NCBI GenBank assembly: GCA_905216195.1
Contig: CAJMSX010000071.1
Coordinates: forward strand, 1-14,244
Length of the DNA: 14,244 nt
Source: an uncultured bacterium
GTDB lineage: Bacteria; Bacteroidota; Bacteroidia; Bacteroidales; Marinifilaceae
Reading direction: 5' to 3'
Below, one piece after another: positions 6,138 through 13,827 of this stretch (the first letter of the stretch is position 1; the number at the start of each line of letters is the position of its first letter). The notes beneath the pieces were generated by a model. The model saw nothing but the letters and a program-made list of their open reading frames with translations, had not been told where the DNA came from and did not search any database. The translations under genes and the position numbers were made by a program.

Positions 6138-7322
6138 TCAAAGGTAGTTAATTTCGACGTCTTTGAGGAATTTTGTTTCCAATAAATATTTAATTTTCTT
6201 GACTACGTTTCTTCTGATTTCCAGTTCCACGGGTAAATTCGGGTCCTGATGGGCCACATTGATGCAAGTGCCGACGATGAAAGTGATTTTGTCGCTTTCG
6301 CGCAGGTAATGCGCCAGTTGTTCGGCAGCTCCTTCCAGATTGTTTTTATCCGGATTTTCCCGGCTCAGTAAACGTTCTACTTTGCTGAGTGTCAGAATGC
6401 CTTCCGTTACCAGGTCTGCCCCTTCCATTTCGGAAACAGGGGGTTCCCCATTGCCGGAAGTAAGCCCTGAAACGTGTACGGGCACCTTCCATTCCCGGGA
6501 AATAATGGAAGCGGTAGTTCCTCCGCAGATAATTTTCCGTCCTTTAAAGTCTTTTACTTTAATGGCCAGGTATTTATCGTTTTTAGGGTCGAAGGGTGGA
6601 CCGGTACAAACCAGCAGATTGCGGGGGGTACGTCTGTAAGCGACACAACAACTGGCATCGTCCAGCAGATTATACCGGTCGTTTTTTTCTGCCTGAACGA
6701 CGATTTTATGCGCCATATCCTGAGCCGATATATTTTGCTGCCGCCCAATCAGATCGGCGATGTAAGCAGGGATTTCACGATCCCAGCCGGCGGGGAAACG
6801 GGAAGAACCCATGCCCGATTGGGTAATCCCGTCGGTAAAACAAATCAGCCGGTCTTCCTTTTCCAGTTTGAATTCGGAAATCAGCAGGAAAGTATCTTTC
6901 AGGTCTTCTCTTTCGACAGGTATTTTTTCCTTGGCGATTTCGACGGGCTGTCCGTTTCTGAAGAGATAATAAGGGGGCGTTTCATATTCGATAATTTTCG
7001 TATTACCGAAGCAGTCGATATCGAGAATGCAAAAAGTGGAATAGCTGATTTTACGTACCTGATCCTGGGGAAGCGTGTCGATGATGGATTTCGCTGTACA
7101 AAGAATCGTTTCGTTCATAGCGGTATAGTGCATGGCCATGGTGGCCGTCATAGTAGAAAGTACGCTTGCCTTGATGCCGCTCCCCAATCCGTCGGAGAGT
7201 ACACTGATGATACGTCCTTCCCCTTTGAGTTTTTGGGACATGAAACTATCTCCGCAAACCGGATTTCCCGCTTTGTTTTTCTGAAAATGATCGACTTCGA
7301 TAAAAATTTCCGAGGGTGACAT
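6138..7322 (-). CDS. SpoIIE/PP2C-type serine phosphatase linked to the hydrogenase operon
   Basis: A 394-residue soluble protein. Residues about 10-230 are a SpoIIE-type PP2C phosphatase domain: GD at 24-25, VLSDGLGSGIKAS (41-53) with Asp44-Gly45, CFTDGITQSGMG (161-172) with Asp164-Gly165, and DDAS at 221-224. These are the metal-binding acidic residues of the fold, so it should be active. There is no N-terminal membrane region, unlike sporulation SpoIIE. Residues about 235-394 form a second domain I cannot assign, with a GPPFDPKND turn (241-249), KIICGGTTASII (263-274) and a helical tail. It starts 10 bases after the stop of the sensory hydrogenase gene, so the two are translationally close. 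It probably dephosphorylates a partner under control of that sensor; no STAS antagonist, anti-sigma kinase or other substrate lies in the window. Confidence 0.85.
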   Translation of the reverse strand: MSPSEIFIEVDHFQKNKAGNPVCGDSFMSQKLKGEGRIISVLSDGLGSGIKASVLSTMTATMAMHYTAMNETILCTAKSIIDTLPQDQVRKISYSTFCILDIDCFGNTKIIEYETPPYYLFRNGQPVEIAKEKIPVEREDLKDTFLLISEFKLEKEDRLICFTDGITQSGMGSSRFPAGWDREIPAYIADLIGRQQNISAQDMAHKIVVQAEKNDRYNLLDDASCCVAYRRTPRNLLVCTGPPFDPKNDKYLAIKVKDFKGRKIICGGTTASIISREWKVPVHVSGLTSGNGEPPVSEMEGADLVTEGILTLSKVERLLSRENPDKNNLEGAAEQLAHYLRESDKITFIVGTCINVAHQDPNLPVELEIRRNVVKKIKYLLETKFLKDVEINYL

Positions 7323-7332
7323 GGTGGGGGTA

Positions 7333-9045
7333 TTATGAATTTTCTCCTTTTTTGCCTTTCAGGGTTTCCATCACCGCCCGTAAGGAGGCATCGGTAAAAG
7401 CAGCATTTTCTCCCATTAAACAGGCTATCTGGCGGACGGTTTCCATATGTTTCTGGATGACTTCCTGGGTTTTTCCCAGCATCCATTCCGCTTTTCCGTA
7501 AGGCTCCCGAAGATCCTGGAGAAGACCGAAAACCAGCCGGTGAGGTTGGATGTTGTAGACGGACAGCATCCAGATTTTTTCTTTATCCCGGATTTGTCTT
7601 TCGGTAATTTCTTTTCCGGTAGTCAGAGCCGCTCCGAATAAATCGGCGAAAGGACAGACATCGCTGAGGTTCACCCCTTGTAAACCGGGAGAGGCATCGT
7701 ACACGAGAAGGGTATCTTCTCCCAACAGACAGGCGGCGAAACGATTCATATCCACGATTTTTAATTCCGCATTGGCCAGAATGACTCCTGCTGGAATTTT
7801 TTGCAGCAATACGGTTGCTTTATCGTGTGCAATTTTTCGCATATAGGAGACGCACATATTCTCTTCGGCCCGCCCGGCTAGCAGCGCCCTGGCAAAATCC
7901 CGGCAACTGTCGTAACCGCATCCGCTGCAATTCAGCTCGTCGGCAGCGGAAGTTTTTCCTACCACCGCCAGGGCTTGTACGATTTCCTCTTCGCTGTAGC
8001 GGTCTTCGCGGGTCCGTGGATCCGGCTGGTAATGAACGGTTAATTCCGACAAGCAAAGTTCTAGGGGTGTATTTTCGTATTCCGCATGCCGGGTAACGTT
8101 ATATCTTTTCATGGCCAGGGAAGAGGGACTCAGTTTACCCGGACCGTTGATACAACCTCCCTTGCAGGAAAGCAACTCCAGAAACAGGGTGTCCTGCCGG
8201 GGGCCGGCATCCAGATTGCGGATGACATCTTTGATGTTTTCCATACCTGAAAAAGCCATTTTGATGATTTTTTTATCTGCTTCCGTAATTCCGGCTAACA
8301 TACCGCCTTCCACCGGATATAAGGCTCCTTTCCCCGAGCGGTAGGGGACGAAATGCTGCTCCGGGGAAACAGGCTCCTGGGCGGGGTCGATACCTTCTTT
8401 TTCCATCCATAATTTCAGGTCCCGGAAAGTAATTGCTACCTCCACCAGTTCTTTAAAACTGTCCGCCTCCATTTTTTTCCCGATGCAGGGGCCGGCAAAA
8501 ATGACCTTGACCTCTTCGCCGTATTGCTTTTTCAGCATGCGGGCATGTGCGAGCAAGGGGGAAAAAATAGGGGTAATGGCCGGCATATGTTGCACCGAAT
8601 ATTTACGGATGTATTCTACTACGACGGGGCATGCGGAAGAAATATAGATTCCTGCAGGAGAATGCCGGAGGTATTCGTTTACCGCTGCCGATACCAGTTC
8701 AGCTCCCAAAGCCGTTTCCGACACTTCGCTGAACCCCAGTCTTTTGATAGCAGCGATCAGGGAAGGGGTGGGAATATCCCCGAATTCACTGATGTAAGAA
8801 GGGGCCAGAGAAAGAATGACCCGTTTGTGGTGTTGCAGGGTATTTTTTACGAAAGGAACTCCGTTCCGGATTTTTTTAGCTCCCGTAGGACATATCTGCG
8901 TGCAGTGTCCGCAGTAGATGCATCTTTCGGCTATGATGTAGGCTTTGTTGTTTTCAATGCGGATCGCTTTGACGGGACATTCCCGGATGCATTTGTAACA
9001 GTCCTGGCAATTTTCGGGTTCCGTATAAACTGGTCTTTGCTGCAT
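7333..9045 (-). CDS. Sensory [FeFe]-hydrogenase-like protein with PAS domain (HydS/HsfB type, phosphatase-linked)
   Basis: From the ATG at 9045 it has 570 residues. In order: two ferredoxin-type clusters (CQDCYKCIRECP, 13-24; CIYCGHCTQICP, 42-53); an H-cluster domain (about 75-310) with SSACP (136-140), GPCIGKKME (185-193) and ELLSCKGGCINGPG (290-303); an extra [4Fe-4S] motif CSGCGYDSC with a later Cys (373-381, 398); a PAS domain (about 405-515); and a helical tail. The four H-cluster Cys (139, 187, 294, 298) are kept, but the proton-transfer Cys is Ala138, as in low-activity sensory hydrogenases. It is likely an H2 or redox sensor signalling through PAS to the phosphatase encoded next. A frame extension to 9117 runs back over the promoter -7 element and almost to the secDF terminator, and is rejected. 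No histidine kinase or cyclase domain is attached. It is first in the operon. Confidence 0.85.
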   Translation of the reverse strand: MQQRPVYTEPENCQDCYKCIRECPVKAIRIENNKAYIIAERCIYCGHCTQICPTGAKKIRNGVPFVKNTLQHHKRVILSLAPSYISEFGDIPTPSLIAAIKRLGFSEVSETALGAELVSAAVNEYLRHSPAGIYISSACPVVVEYIRKYSVQHMPAITPIFSPLLAHARMLKKQYGEEVKVIFAGPCIGKKMEADSFKELVEVAITFRDLKLWMEKEGIDPAQEPVSPEQHFVPYRSGKGALYPVEGGMLAGITEADKKIIKMAFSGMENIKDVIRNLDAGPRQDTLFLELLSCKGGCINGPGKLSPSSLAMKRYNVTRHAEYENTPLELCLSELTVHYQPDPRTREDRYSEEEIVQALAVVGKTSAADELNCSGCGYDSCRDFARALLAGRAEENMCVSYMRKIAHDKATVLLQKIPAGVILANAELKIVDMNRFAACLLGEDTLLVYDASPGLQGVNLSDVCPFADLFGAALTTGKEITERQIRDKEKIWMLSVYNIQPHRLVFGLLQDLREPYGKAEWMLGKTQEVIQKHMETVRQIACLMGENAAFTDASLRAVMETLKGKKGENS

Positions 9046-9086
9046 GGTTTTCTGAACTTTAAATAAAGATTCCGTAGGTGGCGGTT

Positions 9087-9118
9087 TAAAAGTAACTAAA
9101 AAATCGTAGGAAAACAAA
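9087..9118 (-). promoter_or_regulatory. Promoter of the hydrogenase-phosphatase operon
   Basis: On the minus strand a TTTG (9118-9115) is followed after 20 bases by TACTTTTA (9094-9087), a 7-of-8 match to TANNTTTG. This is the Bacteroidetes -33/-7 layout. Transcription would start near 9080 and leave a leader of about 35 bases before the ATG at 9045. The -33 element overlaps the T-run end of the secDF terminator. A short palindrome CTTTA-AA-TAAAG (9057-9068) lies in the leader and may or may not be an operator. Confidence 0.5.
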
Positions 9119-9143
9119 AAAGCCGCCGGTTAAGGCGGCTTTT
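9113..9143 (-). terminator. Intrinsic terminator of secDF
   Basis: AAAAGCCGCC (9118-9127) and GGCGGCTTTT (9134-9143) form a perfect 10-bp stem with a 6-base loop. Read on the minus strand it starts 18 bases past the secDF stop codon, and its 3' arm runs into further T. It separates secDF from the hydrogenase operon. The sequence is nearly symmetric, but no plus-strand gene points at it. Confidence 0.85.
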
Positions 9144-9160
9144 AGGAACATGCGTTGATA

Positions 9161-12154
9161 TTAAGCTTTTTTGGCTTTTTTGCTGAATTTTTTTCTCAAA
9201 TCGAAAGAGATGGGCGTAGCGATAAACAGGGAGGAGTAAGTACCTACGCAGATGCCGACCAGCAAAGCGAATACAAATCCTTTGATGGAGGTTCCTCCGA
9301 AAATGAAGATCGCCAGCAATACGACGATGGTAGACAGGGAAGTGCTGAAAGTACGTCTCAAGGTCGAGTTCAGAGCTTCATTGGTTACATCCATTTCATT
9401 TCGTTTGGGATATAAGGAGTGGTATTCCCGGATCCGGTCGAAAACCACCACCGTGTCGTTGATGGAATATCCTACTACCGTCAGGATAGCTGCGATAAAC
9501 GCCTGGTCGATTTCCAGAGAAAACGGCAATATACCCGAGAAGATGGAAAATACTCCCATGACGATAATGACGTTATGCGCCAGGCCCACGACGGCTCCGG
9601 CACCGTATTGCCATTGTGAGAACCGGAACATGATGTAAAGGAAAATTCCGATCAGGGCGAACAGTACAGACCAGATAGCTGCCCGGGTAATGTCTTCCGC
9701 TACGGCCGGTCCTACTTTTTCAGACATCTGACGATTGTTTTCCAGGAATTGTTCCCGGGTGGTTCCGTCGGGTAGATATTCTTTCAATCCTTCGTATAGT
9801 AAGGTTTCTACTTCATCATCTACTTCCGTACCTTCGGCATCGATTTTGTATTTGGTGGTAATTCTCACCTGATTTTCTCCTCCGAAGGTTTTTACTTCGG
9901 GTGCGCTTCCGTATACGGTGGCCAGGCTTGCGGCTACATCTTCCACCTGAACCGGTTTATCGAATACTACGGTATACGTGCGTCCTCCGACAAAGTCTAT
10001 GCCTTTATCCAAACCCTTGGTACTTAAGAAAGCAATGGAAAGAATAATAGCAGCTCCGGAAAGAAGGTAGGATACTTTGCGTTTTTGCAAGAACGGGAAT
10101 TTCGGATCCCTCAGCCAATTTTGGGTAAAGCTGGTGGTGAAGGGTACGCTGTCGCTCTTGGAAGAAGCCCGGTCGAGGATCAGGCGGGTAATGAAGATGG
10201 CGCAGAATAAAGAAGAGAAAATACCGATAATCAAGGTCGTTGCGAAACCTTTGATCGGGCCTTCTCCGAAATAATACAGGATAAATCCGGTCAGCAAGGT
10301 CGTCACGTTCCCGTCGATAATGGCCGAGTATGCGTTATTATATCCTTCTTTGATCGCCAATTTCAGTCCTTTCCCCGCTCGTCTTTCCTCTTCGATACGT
10401 TCATAGATCAACACATTCGCGTCGACCGACATACCCATGGTCAGTACGATACCCGCAATACCGGGCAGGGTCAGCACCGCTCCGATAGAGGCTAAGATAC
10501 CGAACAGGAAGAATAAGTTCGCCAATAAAGCGATATCGGCAGCCAGTCCGGCTCCCTTGCTGTAGAAAAACAACATATAAAGCAATACCAGAGCGAAGGC
10601 GATGATGAACGACCACATCCCGGTGCGGATGGACTCTTGTCCCAAAGAGGGTCCGACGATTTCGTCTGCGATGATACGCGCCGGAGCCGGCAATTTACCG
10701 GACTTCAGGATATTGGCCAAATCTTCCGCTTCTTTTACGTCGAAATGTCCGGAAATTTCAGAGCTGCCTCCTTTGATTTCGCTGTTTACCACAGGAGAAG
10801 ATACTACATAACCGTCCAATACAATAGCGATGCTGCGACCTACATTGTCTTTGGTCAAACGAGCCCAAGTCTTGGAACCTTCGCCGTTCATGTGCATGGA
10901 AACGACCGGAGCGCCGGACCGTTCGTTAAAACTCTTACGGGCGTCCACCACAGCACCTCCGTCCAGGGGAGCTTCTCCATTACGGGTAGTGATTTTGATC
11001 GCATGCATAGCGATAACGTCCCCGGTAGGTTTCATTTCCCAGAATAAACGGGCATTTCTCGGCAATAACGCCTTGATTTGAGGCAAAGCCAGTAAATCAT
11101 TGATGGCGGCCGTATCTTTCAGGCGGGCCATACCGATAGTCGATCCCCCTCTTAAACTTCCGTCCGGTCCTACTGCCGGCGTCAACAAAGAGAAAAGAGG
11201 ATTCTGTTTCCGGATTTCTTCCAGGTTGGCAGACGGGTTCAAAGAGTCCTGGGTCGTTTGCCGGATCAGTTTGTCCAGCCCACTGGTGGTATCTGCTGCT
11301 GCCGTATTTGGTTTTTCCCCTTTATCGGCGTTTGAGGTGTTTGGATCGATACCCAATATATCGGCCGCCCGTTCCATTTCCCGCAATTTATCGTTGGCAT
11401 TCACCAGATAAGGGTAGAATTCCGAGTTTTCAAAAGTTTCGAAAAATTCCAAAGCGGCAGTCCCCTGCAAAAGCTTCCGAACGCGCTGGGCGTCTTTGAT
11501 GCCCGGAAGCTCGATGTTGATGCGGCCGGAGATATCCGCTTTACGGATATTGGGCTGAGCTACGCCGAAACGGTCGATACGGGTACGCAGGATATTGAAG
11601 GTATTGTCGATGGCTCCGTCGGCTTCCTGCCGGATGATGTTCAGTACTTCTTTGTTGCTGGCACCGACTTTGATCTTATCTTTCATTTCGACCGTACCGA
11701 AAATATCGGGGGAAGCCAGTTGGGCATTGGGGGCGATTTTTTCGAAAGCCTCTCCGAAAAGGGTAACGAAATCCTTAGGACTGGTGGTACGCATTTTTAC
11801 CGCTTCATCCAAGGCCTGTAAAAAGGCCGGATCCTGGCTGTTGTTCGCCAGATTTTTAACCACGTCGACTACATCGACTTCCATGGTTACGTTCATACCG
11901 CCGCGTAAGTCGAGTCCCAACGGAAGCTCCAGTTCCTTACATTCTTTGTACGTGAATTTAACCAGGCCGAGGAAATTATAAACGTCCTTGTTTGCAATTG
12001 AATCCAGATATGCTCTTTCTTTTGCCGGATCGCCTTTAGCGAATTCCCGCGCCGCTTTCTCCACCTGGGATGTTTTGAAAGTGAAAAACAACTGGTAAGC
12101 ACTCACCAACGCAAGCGCAATTGTGAGTAGTGTTATCGCTCCTTTGTTTCGCAT
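9161..12154 (-). CDS. secDF: Protein translocase subunit SecDF (fused SecD-SecF)
   Basis: A 997-residue inner-membrane protein that uses the proton gradient to help preproteins leave the Sec channel on the periplasmic side. The SecD half has TM1 (about 6-24), the LGLDLRGGMNV segment (79-89), a large periplasmic region with INIELPGIKDAQ (212-223), and five membrane helices (about 512-660) with MSVDANVLIYERIEEE (575-590). The SecF half (about 693-997) has its own first helix, KGIDFVGGRTYTV (717-729), and YSINDTVVVFDRI (896-908). The conserved transmembrane Asp residues (578, 900, 906) fit the proton path. The fused form and its length of about 1000 residues are usual in Bacteroidetes. The insert at about 270-320, rich in Asn, Thr and Asp, looks like a flexible linker. 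It has its own promoter and terminator, so it is probably monocistronic. Confidence 0.96.
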   Translation of the reverse strand: MRNKGAITLLTIALALVSAYQLFFTFKTSQVEKAAREFAKGDPAKERAYLDSIANKDVYNFLGLVKFTYKECKELELPLGLDLRGGMNVTMEVDVVDVVKNLANNSQDPAFLQALDEAVKMRTTSPKDFVTLFGEAFEKIAPNAQLASPDIFGTVEMKDKIKVGASNKEVLNIIRQEADGAIDNTFNILRTRIDRFGVAQPNIRKADISGRINIELPGIKDAQRVRKLLQGTAALEFFETFENSEFYPYLVNANDKLREMERAADILGIDPNTSNADKGEKPNTAAADTTSGLDKLIRQTTQDSLNPSANLEEIRKQNPLFSLLTPAVGPDGSLRGGSTIGMARLKDTAAINDLLALPQIKALLPRNARLFWEMKPTGDVIAMHAIKITTRNGEAPLDGGAVVDARKSFNERSGAPVVSMHMNGEGSKTWARLTKDNVGRSIAIVLDGYVVSSPVVNSEIKGGSSEISGHFDVKEAEDLANILKSGKLPAPARIIADEIVGPSLGQESIRTGMWSFIIAFALVLLYMLFFYSKGAGLAADIALLANLFFLFGILASIGAVLTLPGIAGIVLTMGMSVDANVLIYERIEEERRAGKGLKLAIKEGYNNAYSAIIDGNVTTLLTGFILYYFGEGPIKGFATTLIIGIFSSLFCAIFITRLILDRASSKSDSVPFTTSFTQNWLRDPKFPFLQKRKVSYLLSGAAIILSIAFLSTKGLDKGIDFVGGRTYTVVFDKPVQVEDVAASLATVYGSAPEVKTFGGENQVRITTKYKIDAEGTEVDDEVETLLYEGLKEYLPDGTTREQFLENNRQMSEKVGPAVAEDITRAAIWSVLFALIGIFLYIMFRFSQWQYGAGAVVGLAHNVIIVMGVFSIFSGILPFSLEIDQAFIAAILTVVGYSINDTVVVFDRIREYHSLYPKRNEMDVTNEALNSTLRRTFSTSLSTIVVLLAIFIFGGTSIKGFVFALLVGICVGTYSSLFIATPISFDLRKKFSKKAKKA

Positions 12155-12215
12155 TTTTAGAATAGTTTTTTATATTACTTAAACTTTATTGATTCTTCCA
12201 CGAAGATTTAATGCG

Positions 12216-12223
12216 CAAAAGTA
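12216..12223 (-). promoter_or_regulatory. -7 element of the secDF promoter
   Basis: On the minus strand TACTTTTG matches the Bacteroidetes -7 consensus TANNTTTG exactly. It lies 61 bases upstream of the secDF ATG in a 135-base gap. Transcription would start near 12209. No clear TTTG stands about 20 bases upstream, so the -33 part is weak. Confidence 0.55.
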
Positions 12224-12289
12224 TAATATTTTTTTGAAATAACCACGCGAAACGAATTTTTAAGTCGGTGAAAGAGTGATTATTTTCAG

Positions 12290-12721
12290 TCAGTCCTTTC
12301 CAATACAAAAACTGAAAGTCTGGCGGTTGCAATCGATGACGGCCCGGTGTTTCACACAAAAGTCGCCCCCCAGTAAACCGATGACTTTCCTGTCCAGAAA
12401 TTTGTGATACATATCATTTACATAATTTAAATCCAGGGCTGCCATTCGTTTTAATCCGACGGCCTGTCCGCCGATTTCGAAGCGATCGACTTCCACCAGG
12501 CGTATGTCGCTGATTTCCCCGTTAATGCTACCGGATCGAAAATGAATTTCTTCCTCTGTTTTTTGGGCCTCGGGAAATAAATGGTTATCCGCCACCGTGA
12601 CGGATGCTCCGGTATCGATAATGAAATCTCCTTCGGTGTCGTTGATGCAGACCCGGATGAGGAGGTGGAGACTGTTTTCTTCTAATTCTACGATTTCAAT
12701 AGGTACGGTTCGGATTTTCAT
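12290..12721 (-). CDS. Small retropepsin-like (clan AA) aspartic protease
   Basis: A 143-residue protein with the aspartic protease catalytic motif DTGAS at 36-40, preceded by a hydrophobic strand (DFIIDTG). A second conserved element, VIGLLGGDF (113-121), matches the C-terminal hydrophobic-Gly motif that supports the active site in retropepsin folds. One DTG per chain means it should work as a homodimer, as in retroviral proteases. No signal peptide or membrane helix is seen, so it is probably cytoplasmic. Substrate unknown; no retroelement genes are nearby, so it is a cellular member of the family. The start lies only 11 bases past the T run of the mdh terminator, leaving no room for a separate standard promoter downstream of the hairpin. 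It probably depends on read-through from mdh or on a promoter inside the terminator region. Confidence 0.8.
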   Translation of the reverse strand: MKIRTVPIEIVELEENSLHLLIRVCINDTEGDFIIDTGASVTVADNHLFPEAQKTEEEIHFRSGSINGEISDIRLVEVDRFEIGGQAVGLKRMAALDLNYVNDMYHKFLDRKVIGLLGGDFCVKHRAVIDCNRQTFSFCIGKD

Positions 12722-12732
12722 AGAGTAGGATT

Positions 12733-12765
12733 AAAAAAACCGTCCTGAGCAGATCAGGACGGTTT
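12733..12765 (-). terminator. Intrinsic terminator after malate dehydrogenase
   Basis: AAACCGTCCTGA (12737-12748) and TCAGGACGGTTT (12754-12765) are a perfect 12-bp inverted repeat with a 5-base loop. On the minus strand the stem is followed by more T, giving seven T in a row (12739-12733). It starts 19 bases past the mdh stop and should be an efficient terminator. Confidence 0.85.
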
Positions 12766-12784
12766 ACTATACCATCGGTCGGGA

Positions 12785-13720
12785 TTAAAACATTTTCATG
12801 TCATCCAACACATTCATAACGTTTTTAACGGCTTGAGCCGATTTTTCGAGTAATTCTTTTTCTTCTGCGCTCAGTTCGACTTCAATGATTTTTTCGATAC
12901 CGTTTTTACCTAAAATCACCGGAACACCGAGATAGATGTCTTTCATGCCGTACTCTCCGTTCAACAGAGCACATACCGGGAATACCCGGCGAGAGTTCCG
13001 TACGATAGCTTCCACCATTTGAGCTGCTGCTGCACCGGGAGCATACCAGGCGGAAGTACCCATTAATTTAACCAATTCACCTCCTCCGACTTTCGTCCTT
13101 TCGATGATAGCGTTCAGTTTTTCCGTATCGATTAATTCAGTGACAGGAATACCGGCCACTGTGGTGTAACGGGGCAGAGGAACCATGGTATCTCCGTGGC
13201 CTCCCAGTAAAAGGGCCTGAATGTCTTTCGGAGAAATGTTCAAGGCTTCGGCCAGGAAAGATTTGTAACGGGCGGTGTCGAGAATACCGGCCATTCCGAA
13301 TACTTTGGAAGAATCGATTTTAGCGGCCAGATAAGCGCAATAGCACATCACGTCCAGCGGATTGGATACGATAATAATGATAGCTTCCGGAGAATATTTG
13401 ATAATATTTTCAGTTACGGATTTTACGATACCGGCATTGGTAGAGATCAAGTCGTCCCGGCTCATCCCCGGTTTCCGCGGCAGACCGGAAGTGATTACCA
13501 CTACTTCAGAATCGGCAGTTGCGCTGTAATCGTTCGTAACTCCCTTGATTCGGGTGTCATACATATTGATCGGAGAGGTTTCCCACATGTCCAGGGCTTT
13601 CCCTTCGGAAACACCTTCTTTGATATCCAGAAGAACGACTTCATTTACAATGTCTTTCTGAGCAATGCAGTTCGCGCATGTTGCACCAACGTTTCCTGCT
13701 CCAACAACTGTTACTTTCAT
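12785..13720 (-). CDS. mdh: Malate dehydrogenase (NAD-dependent, LDH-like type)
   Basis: A 311-residue cytoplasmic dehydrogenase that interconverts malate and oxaloacetate; in Bacteroidales this is part of the reductive branch to fumarate and succinate. The Rossmann motif GAGNVG (7-12) and Asp32 at the end of the second strand fit NAD binding. The substrate loop GLPRKPGMSRDD (79-90) carries Arg82 at the position that is Gln in lactate dehydrogenases, which favours malate. Asn120, Asp148 and Arg151, and the catalytic His175 in GGHGDTMVP (173-181) are present. Length is normal for the LDH-like MDH group. It has its own -7 element and strong terminator, so the main transcript is probably single-gene. 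Confidence 0.94.
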   Translation of the reverse strand: MKVTVVGAGNVGATCANCIAQKDIVNEVVLLDIKEGVSEGKALDMWETSPINMYDTRIKGVTNDYSATADSEVVVITSGLPRKPGMSRDDLISTNAGIVKSVTENIIKYSPEAIIIIVSNPLDVMCYCAYLAAKIDSSKVFGMAGILDTARYKSFLAEALNISPKDIQALLLGGHGDTMVPLPRYTTVAGIPVTELIDTEKLNAIIERTKVGGGELVKLMGTSAWYAPGAAAAQMVEAIVRNSRRVFPVCALLNGEYGMKDIYLGVPVILGKNGIEKIIEVELSAEEKELLEKSAQAVKNVMNVLDDMKMF

Positions 13721-13791
13721 TTCGAAATAATTTTTATAGTTATACTAAAGAATAAAATAGTTACCTTTTACCGGTCCTTTTATACCGAGGT

Positions 13792-13799
13792 CAAAATTA
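13792..13799 (-). promoter_or_regulatory. -7 element of the mdh promoter
   Basis: On the minus strand TAATTTTG matches TANNTTTG exactly, 71 bases upstream of the mdh ATG and inside the 107-base gap after the MATE gene. Transcription would start near 13785. No TTTG is seen at the usual distance upstream. Confidence 0.5.
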
Positions 13800-13827
13800 G
13801 CCCTTTTTTTTCATTTGAGCTAGAAAA

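Noticed and set aside
6474..7319. Long open frame (281 codons) on the plus strand opposite the phosphatase gene
   Set aside because: Antisense to a well-supported PP2C gene; its composition is that of a reverse-strand shadow, with many Phe, Gly and Arg and no domain.
9117..9160. Two lysine- and T-rich stretches around 9160 as a small gene
   Set aside because: These are the secDF C-terminus and its terminator; no separate start or frame is supported.
12290..12721. Aspartic protease as part of a retroelement
   Set aside because: There is no reverse transcriptase, integrase or repeat nearby; clan AA proteases of this size occur as normal cellular genes in Bacteroidetes.
13798..13822. Terminator of the MATE gene formed by TAGCCC and GAGCTA arms
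   Set aside because: Only six pairs, one of them G-U, with a 13-base loop, and it overlaps the mdh -7 element; too weak to call.
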